IMG/VR virus record: IMGVR_UViG_3300042540_000959
Span: 1-38,575 of that record
DNA: 38,575 nucleotides
Origin: a virus
Direction: 5' to 3' (one strand)
Below are positions 1-7,991 of the stretch, in pieces. Both the position numbers and the translations under genes were made by a program. The stretch's first letter is position 1; each line of letters opens with the position of its first letter. The notes under the pieces are model-generated. The model had not been told where the DNA came from. It worked only from the letters and a program-made list of their open reading frames with translations, and searched no databases.

Positions 1-238
1 AGCAGTGCAGCGATTGGCCTGTCCAAGCTCGCCACCGGTGCATTGCCATCTGGTGTCACCGTGGCGTCTGCAAACATCGTGGACGGTACGATTGTTGATG
101 CTGACATCAGCAGCAGTGCAGCGATTGGCCTGTCCAAGCTCGCCACCGGTGCATTGCCATCTGGTGTCACCGTGGCGTCTGCAAACATCGTGGACGGTAC
201 GATTGTTGATGCTGACATCAGCAGCAGTGCAGCGATTG
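1..238 (+). repeat. Perfect 111-bp tandem repeat in the fibre gene
   Basis: Bases 1-111 and 112-222 are identical, and a third copy begins at 223 and diverges after about 16 bases. The unit is 37 codons, so changes in copy number keep the reading frame. The array probably continues to the left of the window. Confidence 0.95.
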
Positions 239-2088
239 ATTCGAGTAAACTTGGCTTTTCCCAAGCCGGCGGCAGTGCAGTTGCGCAGACTGTGCAGGCC
301 AAGCTGCGTGACCTTGTATCTGTCAAGGACTTTGGTGCTGGCACTACAGCTAACGACGCGCCAGCGTTTGCCGCAGCATCCAATGTAAGCGGCAATCCTG
401 CAGTTTTCGTCCCCGCCGGAACATACCAGTTTGCATCAACTCCTTCGCTGGCGGAGGATAGTGTTTTTATTTTCGACAATGGAGCGAGCTTCACGGGCAC
501 ATGGCCCACGTCGGCCAAAAGGATTCACCTGGGCGACGCAAACTCGTGGGTCTCAACAATTGCGGGCGGGATCTACACCTATCTTGATTTCAACCCGGTT
601 CTGAATATCCGGCCGTCGATTACATCGGTTGGTATTTCCTGCGCACAACAAACGTCAGAGATCACATACGGTTTTGGCACCGGCAGCGGGGCATTGTCGT
701 TTTCCAGCTTCATCCACAACAACAACCCAACAGCTGACACCACCGCCTGGCCCTTCTATTCCACAGTGCTGCACGATACCCCGCTGGGGATTTCGCACTG
801 CATGGAGGTGGACATCTTCAACAGAAGCGCCGTAGTTGAAGTGACACCCCACCGCATTGCGAAGGCGGGGATGACAAATGGCCTGTGGATTGGGGCAGGC
901 GGCGAGTACACCCAGCAGCCAACGGTCCAACCCGAAGCCGGTATCGCGTCGGTAGCCATCGCTATTGTCAGGAACGATTCGCGCCCCGTCAAGGCCGCCT
1001 GTTGGGACAAGGGGATCCTGTTCCACAGCACTGCAATACGAGGTGTTGACGGCTTTGAGGGCACCGGCGGAAACGGTTGCGCGATTGGCTTTGCGAATCG
1101 CCATTTTATGAAATGGTTTCGCAATACCGATGATGCGGTTATTGGTGAGATTGGCTCTACATCAAATGGCGTTCAGCCTACGCGGGTCACATTTACCGAC
1201 CTCGGGTTTCTAATTTCGTCGATTACCAACAACAACATAGCGCTTCAAGTTGAGAACCCCGCCACTGCCACAACCGGCATTCAGATCGCCCCCAACGCCA
1301 ATGCCGGATCCGCTCCGCTGATCTTGGCGCGAGGTAATGCGGCCAACATTGATCTGATGCTCTCTGGCAAGGGCACCGGAGGCCTCGGCTTCAACGGCGG
1401 CACCAGGCTGAAATGGATCAACCCAGGCGACGGCCAGCTGCTGGCGGATATCATCCATTCCGGCGTGGGCAGTATGCGGCCCCAGCTCAACCTGTCAAAT
1501 GGCTTCGGTTTTCTGGCTAGCTCGGCAGTTAATGGCAACGTTTCCCTGCAAGTCGAAATACCCTCTGACGCTACGACGGGGGTTCAGATCATCCCCAACG
1601 CCAATGGCGGCCCCTCACCACTGATTCAAGCTAGAGGGAACGCCACAGACATTGACCTGTTTCTTGCTGCCAAGGGAACTGGGGTTATCGGCTTTGGCGA
1701 TGGCGCTTACATGAGGTGGCACAAGGCGTCAGACAACAGCGCTCTGGCAGAAATCGGCCAGACATCCACAGGCGCCATGAGGACCAGGCTGTCATTCACC
1801 GACTTGGGACTGCTTGTCAACTCGCTCGTCAACAACAACACAGCCTTCCAGGTCGAAAACCCTTCTACCGCAACAACCGGAGTTCAGATCGCGCCGAACG
1901 CCAACGGCGGCGTGACACCTCTCATTCTTGCCAGGGGAGACAACGCCGATGTTGACCTATGGCTTGCGCCAAAAGGGACTGGGCATCTTAGATTTGGTAT
2001 TGTTACGGCGACTCCGGTAACCAATAACGGATACATCACGATCCGAGACAACGCCGGCAACCTTGTAAAACTCATGACCGCTGCTTAA
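1..2088 (+). CDS. Tail fibre/tailspike protein, C-terminal part (5' end outside window)
   Basis: The frame is open from base 1, so the true start lies upstream. In-window ATGs such as the one at 43 sit inside a repeat and are unlikely starts. The N-terminal visible part is a 37-residue repeat (two exact copies, start of a third) rich in small residues. It leads into a segment with SVKDFGAG followed by VFVPAGTYQF, which resembles the pectate-lyase-like beta-helix entry domain of many tailspikes. The C-terminal half holds three related units of about 100 residues, with QVENPATATTG-like motifs starting near bases 1246, 1549 and 1849. The end, ITIRDNAGNLVKLMTA, is a common close of siphophage fibre proteins. 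Role inferred: receptor binding or depolymerase at the tail tip. G+C is visibly lower than in the neighbours. No catalytic residues can be assigned. Confidence 0.85.
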   Translation, partial: SSAAIGLSKLATGALPSGVTVASANIVDGTIVDADISSSAAIGLSKLATGALPSGVTVASANIVDGTIVDADISSSAAIDSSKLGFSQAGGSAVAQTVQAKLRDLVSVKDFGAGTTANDAPAFAAASNVSGNPAVFVPAGTYQFASTPSLAEDSVFIFDNGASFTGTWPTSAKRIHLGDANSWVSTIAGGIYTYLDFNPVLNIRPSITSVGISCAQQTSEITYGFGTGSGALSFSSFIHNNNPTADTTAWPFYSTVLHDTPLGISHCMEVDIFNRSAVVEVTPHRIAKAGMTNGLWIGAGGEYTQQPTVQPEAGIASVAIAIVRNDSRPVKAACWDKGILFHSTAIRGVDGFEGTGGNGCAIGFANRHFMKWFRNTDDAVIGEIGSTSNGVQPTRVTFTDLGFLISSITNNNIALQVENPATATTGIQIAPNANAGSAPLILARGNAANIDLMLSGKGTGGLGFNGGTRLKWINPGDGQLLADIIHSGVGSMRPQLNLSNGFGFLASSAVNGNVSLQVEIPSDATTGVQIIPNANGGPSPLIQARGNATDIDLFLAAKGTGVIGFGDGAYMRWHKASDNSALAEIGQTSTGAMRTRLSFTDLGLLVNSLVNNNTAFQVENPSTATTGVQIAPNANGGVTPLILARGDNADVDLWLAPKGTGHLRFGIVTATPVTNNGYITIRDNAGNLVKLMTAA

Positions 2089-2090
2089 TT

Positions 2091-2258
2091 ATGGATCCAA
2101 CAAAAGAACTTTCTGCAATCATTGGCGATCTTGGTGTCCAGGTCGCATACCTGCAAGCGCAAGTGCGGATTCTGACGGAAGAAAATGCAGCGCTGAAACA
2201 GGCTGCGAGCGCCACGACTCCTGCCCACGGAATCGGTAGGCCCAGCTCTGCAGACTGA
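2091..2258 (+). CDS. Small coiled-coil protein (55 aa)
   Basis: Starts two bases after the fibre stop codon, so it is almost certainly co-transcribed with it. Residues 5-40 form an amphipathic heptad-like stretch (LSAIIGDLGVQVAYLQAQ and on), and the tail is short and polar. Phages often place a small protein of this kind directly after the fibre gene, for example a fibre chaperone or trimerisation factor. That role is inference from position only. No family recognised. Confidence 0.6.
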   Translation: MDPTKELSAIIGDLGVQVAYLQAQVRILTEENAALKQAASATTPAHGIGRPSSAD

Positions 2259-2277
2259 GGCAGCAACCGCAGCATCC

Positions 2278-2469
2278 GTGGGTCCAGAGTTCGTCGTTGC
2301 CGCCCTTGGCTTGTGCGGCGCAGGTGTCACAGCCCTCTGGAAGATCGCCAATGGGCTAGGCAGATTTGAGGCCCGCACCACCACCATCCTTGGGGGGATT
2401 CAGGAAATGCTCAGGGACCACGAAGAGCGGCTGAGGGACGTGGAGCGCCGGGCGGAGGGCGGCCGATGA
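2278..2469 (+). CDS. Small membrane protein with coiled-coil tail (63 aa)
   Basis: GTG start. One hydrophobic segment (about residues 4-23) is followed by a charged helix rich in R, E and D (residues 40-63). The gene lies in a run of three small membrane proteins just upstream of the endolysin and overlaps the next start (ATGA). The shape, one N-terminal membrane helix plus a soluble helix, fits a spanin-like or holin-accessory protein, but no diagnostic motif is present. Confidence 0.6.
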   Translation: MGPEFVVAALGLCGAGVTALWKIANGLGRFEARTTTILGGIQEMLRDHEERLRDVERRAEGGR

Positions 2470-2753
2470 AACCCGATGTGACCCGCCAAGCCCCCGCATG
2501 GTTAGGAGGCGTGACAGCCGGACTGGCGATCGCTGGCGGCGTTGGCTACATCATTGATTGCCGCGTGTCTGGCAAGGATCTGGACAGCTGCTGGATGACC
2601 GGCCACAGCATGATTACCCGCGCCTCTGACCTAGCACTTGGTGGCGCCGTTGGCGGAGTTGTGGGGTACTGGACCAAAAACCCGGCACTACACCGCAAAG
2701 AGAACGGCGCCTCTCACTCCCCCCGCCGCCGCCCTGGCGACCCTGACGCATGA
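2466..2753 (+). CDS. Small membrane protein, holin candidate (95 aa)
   Basis: Two hydrophobic stretches rich in Gly and Ala are seen, about residues 13-30 (LGGVTAGLAIAGGVGYII) and 54-68 (ASDLALGGAVGGVVG). A basic, Pro/Arg-rich C-terminus follows. Size, topology and position ahead of the endolysin are what is expected of a holin, but the assignment rests on context. Start and stop overlap both neighbours by four bases, so translation is probably coupled. Confidence 0.6.
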   Translation: MKPDVTRQAPAWLGGVTAGLAIAGGVGYIIDCRVSGKDLDSCWMTGHSMITRASDLALGGAVGGVVGYWTKNPALHRKENGASHSPRRRPGDPDA

Positions 2754-2905
2754 CTGACCTCCACCCGACCGCTGATCTGCTGCTGGGCTTGCTGGCCTGG
2801 CTGGCCACCACTGCCCTGGTGGAGCTGGTGATCAAACCGGCCATGTTCCGGCTGTATCACCGCGCTGACAAGGCTACCGGCGACCGCCTGCCCGATCTGA
2901 AATGA
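2750..2905 (+). CDS. Single-pass membrane protein in the lysis block (51 aa)
   Basis: One strong transmembrane helix (residues 9-30, LLLGLLAWLATTALVELVI) is followed by a basic cytosolic or periplasmic tail. It overlaps the gene before and the gene after by ATGA junctions. It could be a second holin, an antiholin or a spanin part. Nothing in the sequence decides between these. Confidence 0.6.
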   Translation: MTDLHPTADLLLGLLAWLATTALVELVIKPAMFRLYHRADKATGDRLPDLK

Positions 2906-3780
2906 TCACTATCAAGGGCGACCGGTTCCTGATCAACGGCAAGGCCCGGCGGCTGGCCGGCAACCACACATGGGACGTGGTGCAGGAGATCAACGGGAAC
3001 CGCACGCCGATCGACAAGCTGACCGGAAACTTCACCCGGTTGTGGACGGTGGAGACAAAGGCGTTCGTCAACAATCGCCCGCCGTTCGTTGGCGCCGACC
3101 CTGGCCTGATCCGCGTCAAGGGTGGGCCGTGGCGCAAGGATCTGAGCCTCAATGGCCGGTTCTACCGGCGCATGGAGCAGTCCGTTGCGCAGGCCGACCG
3201 GCGGGACATCCTGACCGACGTAGTGCTGTTTGAGGGCAGCCTGCCAGATCTGTTCCCCCGTGCCTGGGAGTTCCACCCGTTCAACGGCGGGGGCCCCAAG
3301 ACCCACCACGACGTACACACGAAGGGGCCCTGGAACCGCTACCAGCTGGCGCACATCCGCCGGATGGTGAAGACGCTGAAGCCCTACAACAACGTGATCT
3401 ATGAGGTCGGCAACGAGCTGACCAAGCCTTCCACCGTCTGGTTCCAGAGCTGGGTGGTGAAACAGGTGCAGAAGCTCACCGACAAGCCCGTGGGCGTTTC
3501 CTATGCCCGTGGCGTGCACCCCTCCGGCGGCCAGCAGTGGATGCGCCGCACCGGAGCCGATTGGCTCGCCCCTGGCGGGCCTGCCCCGGTCGCCGGGTTC
3601 AAGGGGCCGCAGGTGCTCGACACGGACCACTCCTGGGCGCTCAGGTCGAACGTGCCAGGCCTGCAGACTGCAGCTAGGGCCGGCCGCCCCATCTGGCTGA
3701 TGGACGGGTTCCGGGGCTCAATGCTGCGGAACATCGACAACCTCGCACCTGACCGCGCTTTCATTTCCTCTCTGCTATGA
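2902..3780 (+). CDS. Clan GH-A-like glycoside hydrolase fold protein (292 aa)
   Basis: The sequence has the look of a TIM-barrel glycosidase (GH5/GH42 style). NNVIYEVGNEL around residues 163-173 matches the strand-4 Asn-Glu signature (N171, E172), which carries the acid/base. The usual strand-7 nucleophile region reads PIWLMDGF near residue 263, with Asp268 where clan-A enzymes carry Glu. Activity is therefore uncertain, and it may bind glycan without cleaving it. No signal peptide. It lies between small membrane proteins and the endolysin, with overlapping stop and start codons on both sides, so it belongs to the lysis or host-surface module. Possible roles are breakdown of host exopolysaccharide or of the wall layer. 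Confidence 0.65.
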   Translation: MITIKGDRFLINGKARRLAGNHTWDVVQEINGNRTPIDKLTGNFTRLWTVETKAFVNNRPPFVGADPGLIRVKGGPWRKDLSLNGRFYRRMEQSVAQADRRDILTDVVLFEGSLPDLFPRAWEFHPFNGGGPKTHHDVHTKGPWNRYQLAHIRRMVKTLKPYNNVIYEVGNELTKPSTVWFQSWVVKQVQKLTDKPVGVSYARGVHPSGGQQWMRRTGADWLAPGGPAPVAGFKGPQVLDTDHSWALRSNVPGLQTAARAGRPIWLMDGFRGSMLRNIDNLAPDRAFISSLL

Positions 3781-5057
3781 CCTACGCCACCTTCCGCGCA
3801 GCTGCTGAGCACGTCGCCCGCGCCGGCACCATCACCCCTCACCAGCTGGCCGCATGGGAGGCCGCATGGGAGGCCGCCAGCGATGAGCAGCGCCGGGAGT
3901 TCACCGAGTTGTGGCGGGCGCAGGGCAGCCCTGCAGCGCCAGTGCCGGCGGCTGAGCTGGTGACGATGGCCCAGGCCACGGCGGTGTTCACCAGATCGCC
4001 CAGCGCGTCGCAGCTGGCGGATCTCAACTCCTGCCTGCGGAGATTCGCGATCAACACCCCGGCGAGGATCCGGCACTTCCTGGCCCAGGTCGGTCACGAA
4101 TCCGGCGGCCTGCGGTGGATGCTGGAGCTCGCCAGCGGCGACGCCTACGAAGGCCGGCAGGACCTGGGGAACACCCGCACCGGTGACGGTCGCCGGTTTA
4201 AGGGCTCCGGGGCGATTCAGCTCACGGGCCGCTACAACTACCAGCGCTTCGCCGACTACATCAAAGACCCCGACGTGATGGACGGGGCGGCCTATGTGTC
4301 GGCCAGGTATCCGTTTACCAGCGCCGGATTCTGGTGGCACCTGAACGCGATCAATGCGTTCGTGGATCAGGGCGCCAGCTGCCGGCAGGTCTCGGCGAAG
4401 GTGAACGGCAGGGATCCGGCCAACGGCCTAGCGGATCGGGAGGCCTACTTCGCTCGGGCAGTGGCGGCGATTCCGCAGGCGGGGGCGGCGGCGGTGGAGC
4501 TGCAGCAGCAGACCGGCTACGGCAACCCGCTGCAGGTGCCCTGGTATTCGCAGATGGACAGCGCCGACCGGGCCCAGGCGGCTCGAATGTGTTTCAGCTC
4601 CAGCTGCGCCATGCTGCTGCAGTACCTCAAGCCTGGGACCCTCGCCGGCCCGAACAGCGACGATCAGTATCTGAAGCGGGTCCAGCAGTACGGCGACACG
4701 ACCGACCCGACCGCGCAGATTCGGGCGCTGTCGAGCTTTGGGATCCGGGCGAAGTTCACCAAGGTGGCCGGGTTCGCCGATCTGGAGCAGCAGCTCAACT
4801 GCGGCGTGCCCGTGCCGGTCGGGTTCCTGCACCGCGGCCCAGTATCGGCACCCTCCGGCGGTGGCCACTGGCTGATCGTGGTGGGCTACGACCGAGACCA
4901 TCTGATCGTTCACGATCCCTTCGGTGAAGCCGATCTAGTAAACGGCACCACCCTGGGCGGCGTGGCCCGGTTTGCCAGATACAGCCGGCGAAACTTCGGC
5001 CCGCGGTGGATGGTGGAAGGTGCGAATACGGGATGGGCAGTCATTGCTGAGCGCTGA
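3777..5057 (+). CDS. Endolysin: GH19 chitinase-like domain plus C39-like peptidase domain (426 aa)
   Basis: Residues 60-230 carry the GH19/lysozyme-like pattern: GHESGG with Glu108, then AYEGR.DLGNT..GDG.RFKG.G.IQLTGR.NY. This domain would cut the glycan strands of peptidoglycan. Residues 245-426 look like a C39-family papain-like peptidase: LQVPWYSQMDSA, then CFSSSCAM (Cys277 as likely nucleophile), GGHWLIVVGYD (His364) and VHDPFG (Asp380). Two catalytic heads on one polypeptide would attack both sugar and peptide bonds. The first 50 residues form a helical Ala/Glu-rich lead with no signal peptide, so export should need a holin. ATGA overlap with the upstream gene. Confidence 0.85.
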   Translation: MTYATFRAAAEHVARAGTITPHQLAAWEAAWEAASDEQRREFTELWRAQGSPAAPVPAAELVTMAQATAVFTRSPSASQLADLNSCLRRFAINTPARIRHFLAQVGHESGGLRWMLELASGDAYEGRQDLGNTRTGDGRRFKGSGAIQLTGRYNYQRFADYIKDPDVMDGAAYVSARYPFTSAGFWWHLNAINAFVDQGASCRQVSAKVNGRDPANGLADREAYFARAVAAIPQAGAAAVELQQQTGYGNPLQVPWYSQMDSADRAQAARMCFSSSCAMLLQYLKPGTLAGPNSDDQYLKRVQQYGDTTDPTAQIRALSSFGIRAKFTKVAGFADLEQQLNCGVPVPVGFLHRGPVSAPSGGGHWLIVVGYDRDHLIVHDPFGEADLVNGTTLGGVARFARYSRRNFGPRWMVEGANTGWAVIAER

Positions 5058-5401
5058 TGCCCTTCGATCACCAGATCGACCAGACCGAACTCCAGCCCAA
5101 GAAAGCCACCAAAGCCCGATTCAGGCGGCGAATCTTCGCCGAGTGGAACCACCAGTGCGCCTACTGCACCGACCCAGCCGACACCCTTGACCACGTGCTG
5201 CCGCGCTCCCGTGGCGGCCTGACGGTGGCTGAGAACCTGGTGCCAGCATGCCGCCGGTGCAACGGGGCGAAGTCTTCGACGGACTGGCGGGAGTGGTTCA
5301 GGGCCCAGGCCTGGCACTGCATCGAGCGGGAGGGCAGGATTGATGGCTGGCTAGGGGGTGGTCTGCACACTGAAGGCATAGCCCAGGATCCCCCGTCGTG
5401 A
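5057..5401 (+). CDS. HNH endonuclease (114 aa)
   Basis: The ATG shares a base with the preceding stop. The core reads CAYC, then LDHVLPRSRGG, then LVPACRRCNGAKSS. These are the two Cys pairs that hold zinc, the catalytic His and the Asn/His of the beta-beta-alpha metal fold typical of small phage HNH enzymes. The domain takes up most of the protein. It may be a free-standing homing nuclease or a DNA-processing enzyme. Its base composition matches the neighbours, so there is no sign of very recent arrival. Confidence 0.85.
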   Translation: MPFDHQIDQTELQPKKATKARFRRRIFAEWNHQCAYCTDPADTLDHVLPRSRGGLTVAENLVPACRRCNGAKSSTDWREWFRAQAWHCIEREGRIDGWLGGGLHTEGIAQDPPS

Positions 5402-5416
5402 TAGCTATCTGAAGCG

Positions 5417-6568
5417 ATGACGACTGAACGCCCTTATCAGTGTCGCCGGTCAAAGGTTTGCAGGGCCTGGATTCCTGAATCGTCCGTTGAGTGGGTTGAA
5501 CAGTCAGGCCAGCGGCGCCCTTTATGCAAGCCGGGGTGCTGCCCAAACGGCAAGCGCAGCGATACAGCTGATGATGTGCTGGCACTACAGCTAGAGGCGC
5601 GTCGGCTGCGGGCAGAGACACGGGACGCCAAGGCCAGCGCAGAGCGTGCTCTAGCCAAGCTGGAGGCGGTGCAGGATGCGCTGACGGTGGCGCTTGAGAT
5701 CAAGGACATTTTTGATCAGGGCGTCATCACCCCGCCAGAGGATCCGCAGAAAGATGAGGCGGTGCCGATTCTGCTGCTGTCTGATCTGCACTGCGGGCAG
5801 ATCGTCAAACCGTCATCCGTCAACGGGCTCAATGAGTTCAACCCCGAGATCTTTGACGACCGGCTAGATGCCGTGTTCCGCAATGCGCTGAAAGTGATCA
5901 ACGGACAACGGAGCACGGCAACAATTCGGGAGGCAGTGATCTGGCTGGGCGGCGATCTGATCGAAGGCGAGCTGCACGGCGACGCGGTGCAGAATCAGAC
6001 GCTCACCACAACGCAACAGATCGTCAGGTGTGAGCGGGCGATCGTGCGAGGCCTGGATTACCTGCTGCAGCATTCCGACCTGGAGAGGATCCTGATCCCC
6101 TGTAACGTGGGCAACCACGGCCGGAACACGAAGAAGCAGCAGAGCAACGCCACCGAGAACAGCTATGAGCATCTGGCGTACTGCTCAATGCGCCGGCACT
6201 ACCGGGATGAGCCGCGGCTGGAGTGGTTCATCGCTGATGCTGACTGCCTCTATCTGGACGTGTACGGCAAGCGCCTGCGATTCTTCCATGGCGATTCGGT
6301 GAAATACAACGGCGGTGCGGCGGGGCCATTGTGGAACGTCGACAAGCACGCCAAGAACCTGGACCAGTCGGTGCCGGCCGATCACACCTTCCACGGCCAC
6401 TTCCACACGCTGGGATTCGGGTCCAGGGCCACCAGCAACGGCAGCCTGCCGGGGTGTGCGCCGTACGGACTGCAGAGCGGCTACCGAATCGAGCGGCCAC
6501 AGCAGGGGATGCGATTCCTGCACAGCCACAAGGGATTTGCCGGCTCGTTCCCGATCTTCACCGAGTGA
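5417..6568 (+). CDS. Calcineurin-like metallophosphoesterase with N-terminal zinc motif (383 aa)
   Basis: The metal-binding motifs of the family occur in order: LSDLHCG (D123, H125), WLGGDLIEG (D180), CNVGNHG (N233, H234), FFHGDS (H291) and FHGHFH (H326, H328). Ahead of them are a Cys cluster (C9, C15, C37, C41, C42) that could bind zinc and a coiled coil at about 50-98. Phage members of this family are often annotated as DNA exonucleases or phosphatases, and Mre11 is a distant relative. The usual final acidic residue of the GNH(E/D) motif is Gly here (GNHGR), which makes the substrate hard to guess. Last gene of the rightward lysis-side operon. Confidence 0.8.
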   Translation: MTTERPYQCRRSKVCRAWIPESSVEWVEQSGQRRPLCKPGCCPNGKRSDTADDVLALQLEARRLRAETRDAKASAERALAKLEAVQDALTVALEIKDIFDQGVITPPEDPQKDEAVPILLLSDLHCGQIVKPSSVNGLNEFNPEIFDDRLDAVFRNALKVINGQRSTATIREAVIWLGGDLIEGELHGDAVQNQTLTTTQQIVRCERAIVRGLDYLLQHSDLERILIPCNVGNHGRNTKKQQSNATENSYEHLAYCSMRRHYRDEPRLEWFIADADCLYLDVYGKRLRFFHGDSVKYNGGAAGPLWNVDKHAKNLDQSVPADHTFHGHFHTLGFGSRATSNGSLPGCAPYGLQSGYRIERPQQGMRFLHSHKGFAGSFPIFTE

Positions 6569-6572
6569 CCGC

Positions 6573-6764
6573 CTAAGGCGTCGGGATCCCGCGAGAGGCG
6601 CACATCATCTCCAGCATCGCCACCGCCCGCTGGCCGCAGTAGCAGCGCACCTCAGTGCCCAGGCCAACCACAACCCAGCAGGCGCCGCCACGGGCGTCAC
6701 GCTCCACGGTGATGTAGGGCGGGGGTTCGCACTGCTCAGACTGAGCCAACTGCTGCGCGGACAT
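6573..6764 (-). CDS. Small Cys-containing protein (63 aa)
   Basis: The start chosen is MSAQQLAQSEQ. The longer frame upstream is antisense to the next gene. The body (PPPYITVERDARGGACW, then RCYCGQRAVAMLEMM) looks like a genuine small protein with a CxC pair. It converges on the phosphoesterase with four bases between stops, and its start codon overlaps the start of the next gene on the other strand. Function unknown. Confidence 0.55.
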   Translation of the reverse strand: MSAQQLAQSEQCEPPPYITVERDARGGACWVVVGLGTEVRCYCGQRAVAMLEMMCASRGIPTP

Positions 6765-7035
6765 GCTGGACCTGAATCTCACCCTCAGCCTGTCGAGCTG
6801 TTTTGAGATGGAGCGCGACCGCCGCGCCGCCGCGCACATGAGCCGGGACCAGCTGGCGGAGCGCTGCGATGAGCTGATCCAGGCCTGGTACCAGCAGCAG
6901 CACCTGATCATTGAGCTGCAGCGCAAGGCGGCCAACCTGCAGGTGGAGCTGGCGCTAAAGGGGGCGCCGCCGCTGGGTGGGCCGAAGGATGAGCACCACC
7001 AGTGGGCGCGGGAGCTGGGGAAGCGGCTGCCGTAG
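6763..7035 (+). CDS. Helical coiled-coil protein (90 aa)
   Basis: From residue 26 on (MSRDQLAERCDELIQ, then IIELQRKAANLQVELAL) the sequence is a regular long helix. The first 25 residues look less convincing, so translation may begin at 6838. No known domain. The annotated ATG overlaps the ATG of the leftward gene, which leaves no space for a promoter between them, so each would be promoted from within the other. Confidence 0.55.
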   Translation: MLDLNLTLSLSSCFEMERDRRAAAHMSRDQLAERCDELIQAWYQQQHLIIELQRKAANLQVELALKGAPPLGGPKDEHHQWARELGKRLP

Positions 7036-7142
7036 CGGTGACGTGTCGGCGGATCAGCTGTTTCGCTGACGGGTTTGGTGGACGTGTTAAGAGGGTTGGG
7101 GTGGTGAGTGGGTGACGGATTGTGAACTGACCCGGTGCTGGG

Positions 7143-7171
7143 TTGCCAGGTGGTGCCCCACGGGTTACAGT
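7143..7171 (+). promoter_or_regulatory. Sigma-70-type promoter, twin A
   Basis: TTGCCA at 7143-7148, a 17-base spacer and TACAGT at 7166-7171. The spacer end and -10 share TGCCCCACGGGTTACA exactly with the promoter at 7913. About 40 bases separate it from the start at 7211, with the CACCACTCGCCA leader motif at 7196-7207 between. Confidence 0.65.
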
Positions 7172-7210
7172 GAGGGGACCGAGCCGGGAACGGTTCACCA
7201 CTCGCCAGCC

Positions 7211-7414
7211 ATGACCGCCACGCTCCCCACCGTCACGATCGACAACATCACCTACCAGATCATCAAGGAAAAAGACTTCACCGTCACACCCGACATGGTG
7301 GGCTGGTGTCAAACACCTGTTACGCGGCAGAACCTGACCCTTAAGCGGCCTCGCGGCAAGCGCTTCTATCACGCTGTCCGCTATGAGTCGGGCCGGTACA
7401 GCTCAGCCATCTAA
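7211..7414 (+). CDS. Small hypothetical protein (67 aa)
   Basis: The start MTATLPTVTIDNITYQI is preferred over the frame's earlier ATG because that one would overlap the promoter and leader. A beta-rich beginning is followed by a basic middle (TLKRPRGKRFYHAVRY). Expressed from its own promoter, it looks like a phage early accessory protein. No family recognised. Confidence 0.6.
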   Translation: MTATLPTVTIDNITYQIIKEKDFTVTPDMVGWCQTPVTRQNLTLKRPRGKRFYHAVRYESGRYSSAI

Positions 7415-7470
7415 CCCACCCCACGGCCCGCCGGAGCCTATCCGGCGCCTATCCACTCGCTATCACTGCC

Positions 7471-7686
7471 ATGCCCATGCCCACCCGCGCCGAGCTCCGC
7501 GCATCGTTTGCTTATGCGATAGAGCGTGCCGGCTATGGCCTGGTCCTGCCATCGCATGCCCTCGCCATCCGCGCCGCCGTGGAGGTGGTGCTGGGCGATC
7601 CGTCCCGTGACGCCACCCGCCCCACCACAGCCCGCCACCGCGCCCAGCTCCTGGCGCTGGCCGATGCGATCGAAGGCTGCGATTGA
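7471..7686 (+). CDS. Small helical protein (71 aa)
   Basis: MPMPTRAELRASFAYAIERAG begins an all-helical Ala-rich protein. The CCACTCGCTA leader motif lies at 7453-7462, about ten bases before the ATG, as in several other genes of the window. The stop overlaps the next ATG. Function unknown. Confidence 0.55.
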   Translation: MPMPTRAELRASFAYAIERAGYGLVLPSHALAIRAAVEVVLGDPSRDATRPTTARHRAQLLALADAIEGCD

Positions 7687-7895
7687 TGCCCCTAACCCCC
7701 GCCGACAAAACCGCCCGCCATCGCCTCCGCCTGGCGGGCGACATCCCCGCCCTGCCCACCTGCCCCCAGTGCGGCCGCACCGTGATCAGCACCCGCACCG
7801 CGCCCCTGTGCTCCCGGTGCTGGAAACGATCGCCAGCCGGGCGGGAATGGAACCGAGAGAGGGTGGCGAGGCAGCGAAAACGTGACGATCTGTAA
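7686..7895 (+). CDS. Zinc-ribbon protein (69 aa)
   Basis: CPQCGR and CSRCW supply four Cys in a treble-clef or zinc-ribbon arrangement, followed by a basic RERVARQRKRDD tail. A nucleic-acid-binding or assembly role is plausible. The ATG overlaps the upstream stop (TGATG). Confidence 0.6.
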   Translation: MPLTPADKTARHRLRLAGDIPALPTCPQCGRTVISTRTAPLCSRCWKRSPAGREWNRERVARQRKRDDL

Positions 7896-7912
7896 ACCGT
7901 CCGCCCTGGTGG

Positions 7913-7941
7913 TCGCCAGGGTGTGCCCCACGGGTTACAAT
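7913..7941 (+). promoter_or_regulatory. Sigma-70-type promoter, twin B
   Basis: TCGCCA at 7913-7918, a 17-base spacer and TACAAT at 7936-7941. It carries the same 16-base spacer and -10 core as the promoter at 7143. A leader motif variant, CCCCACTCGGCA, lies at 7970-7981, ahead of the gene at 7992. Confidence 0.65.
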
Positions 7942-7991
7942 TCAGAGCACAGGGGGAGACCCCACTCGGCAGCCCAGAGGCTGCGCTGAAC

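Noticed and set aside
43-45. ATG at 43 as the start of the fibre gene
   Set aside because: The same frame is open to base 1 and the repeat unit continues upstream of this codon.
3501-4340. 279-codon ORF on the minus strand
   Set aside because: Lies antisense to the glycosidase and endolysin genes, and its composition is that of a shadow.
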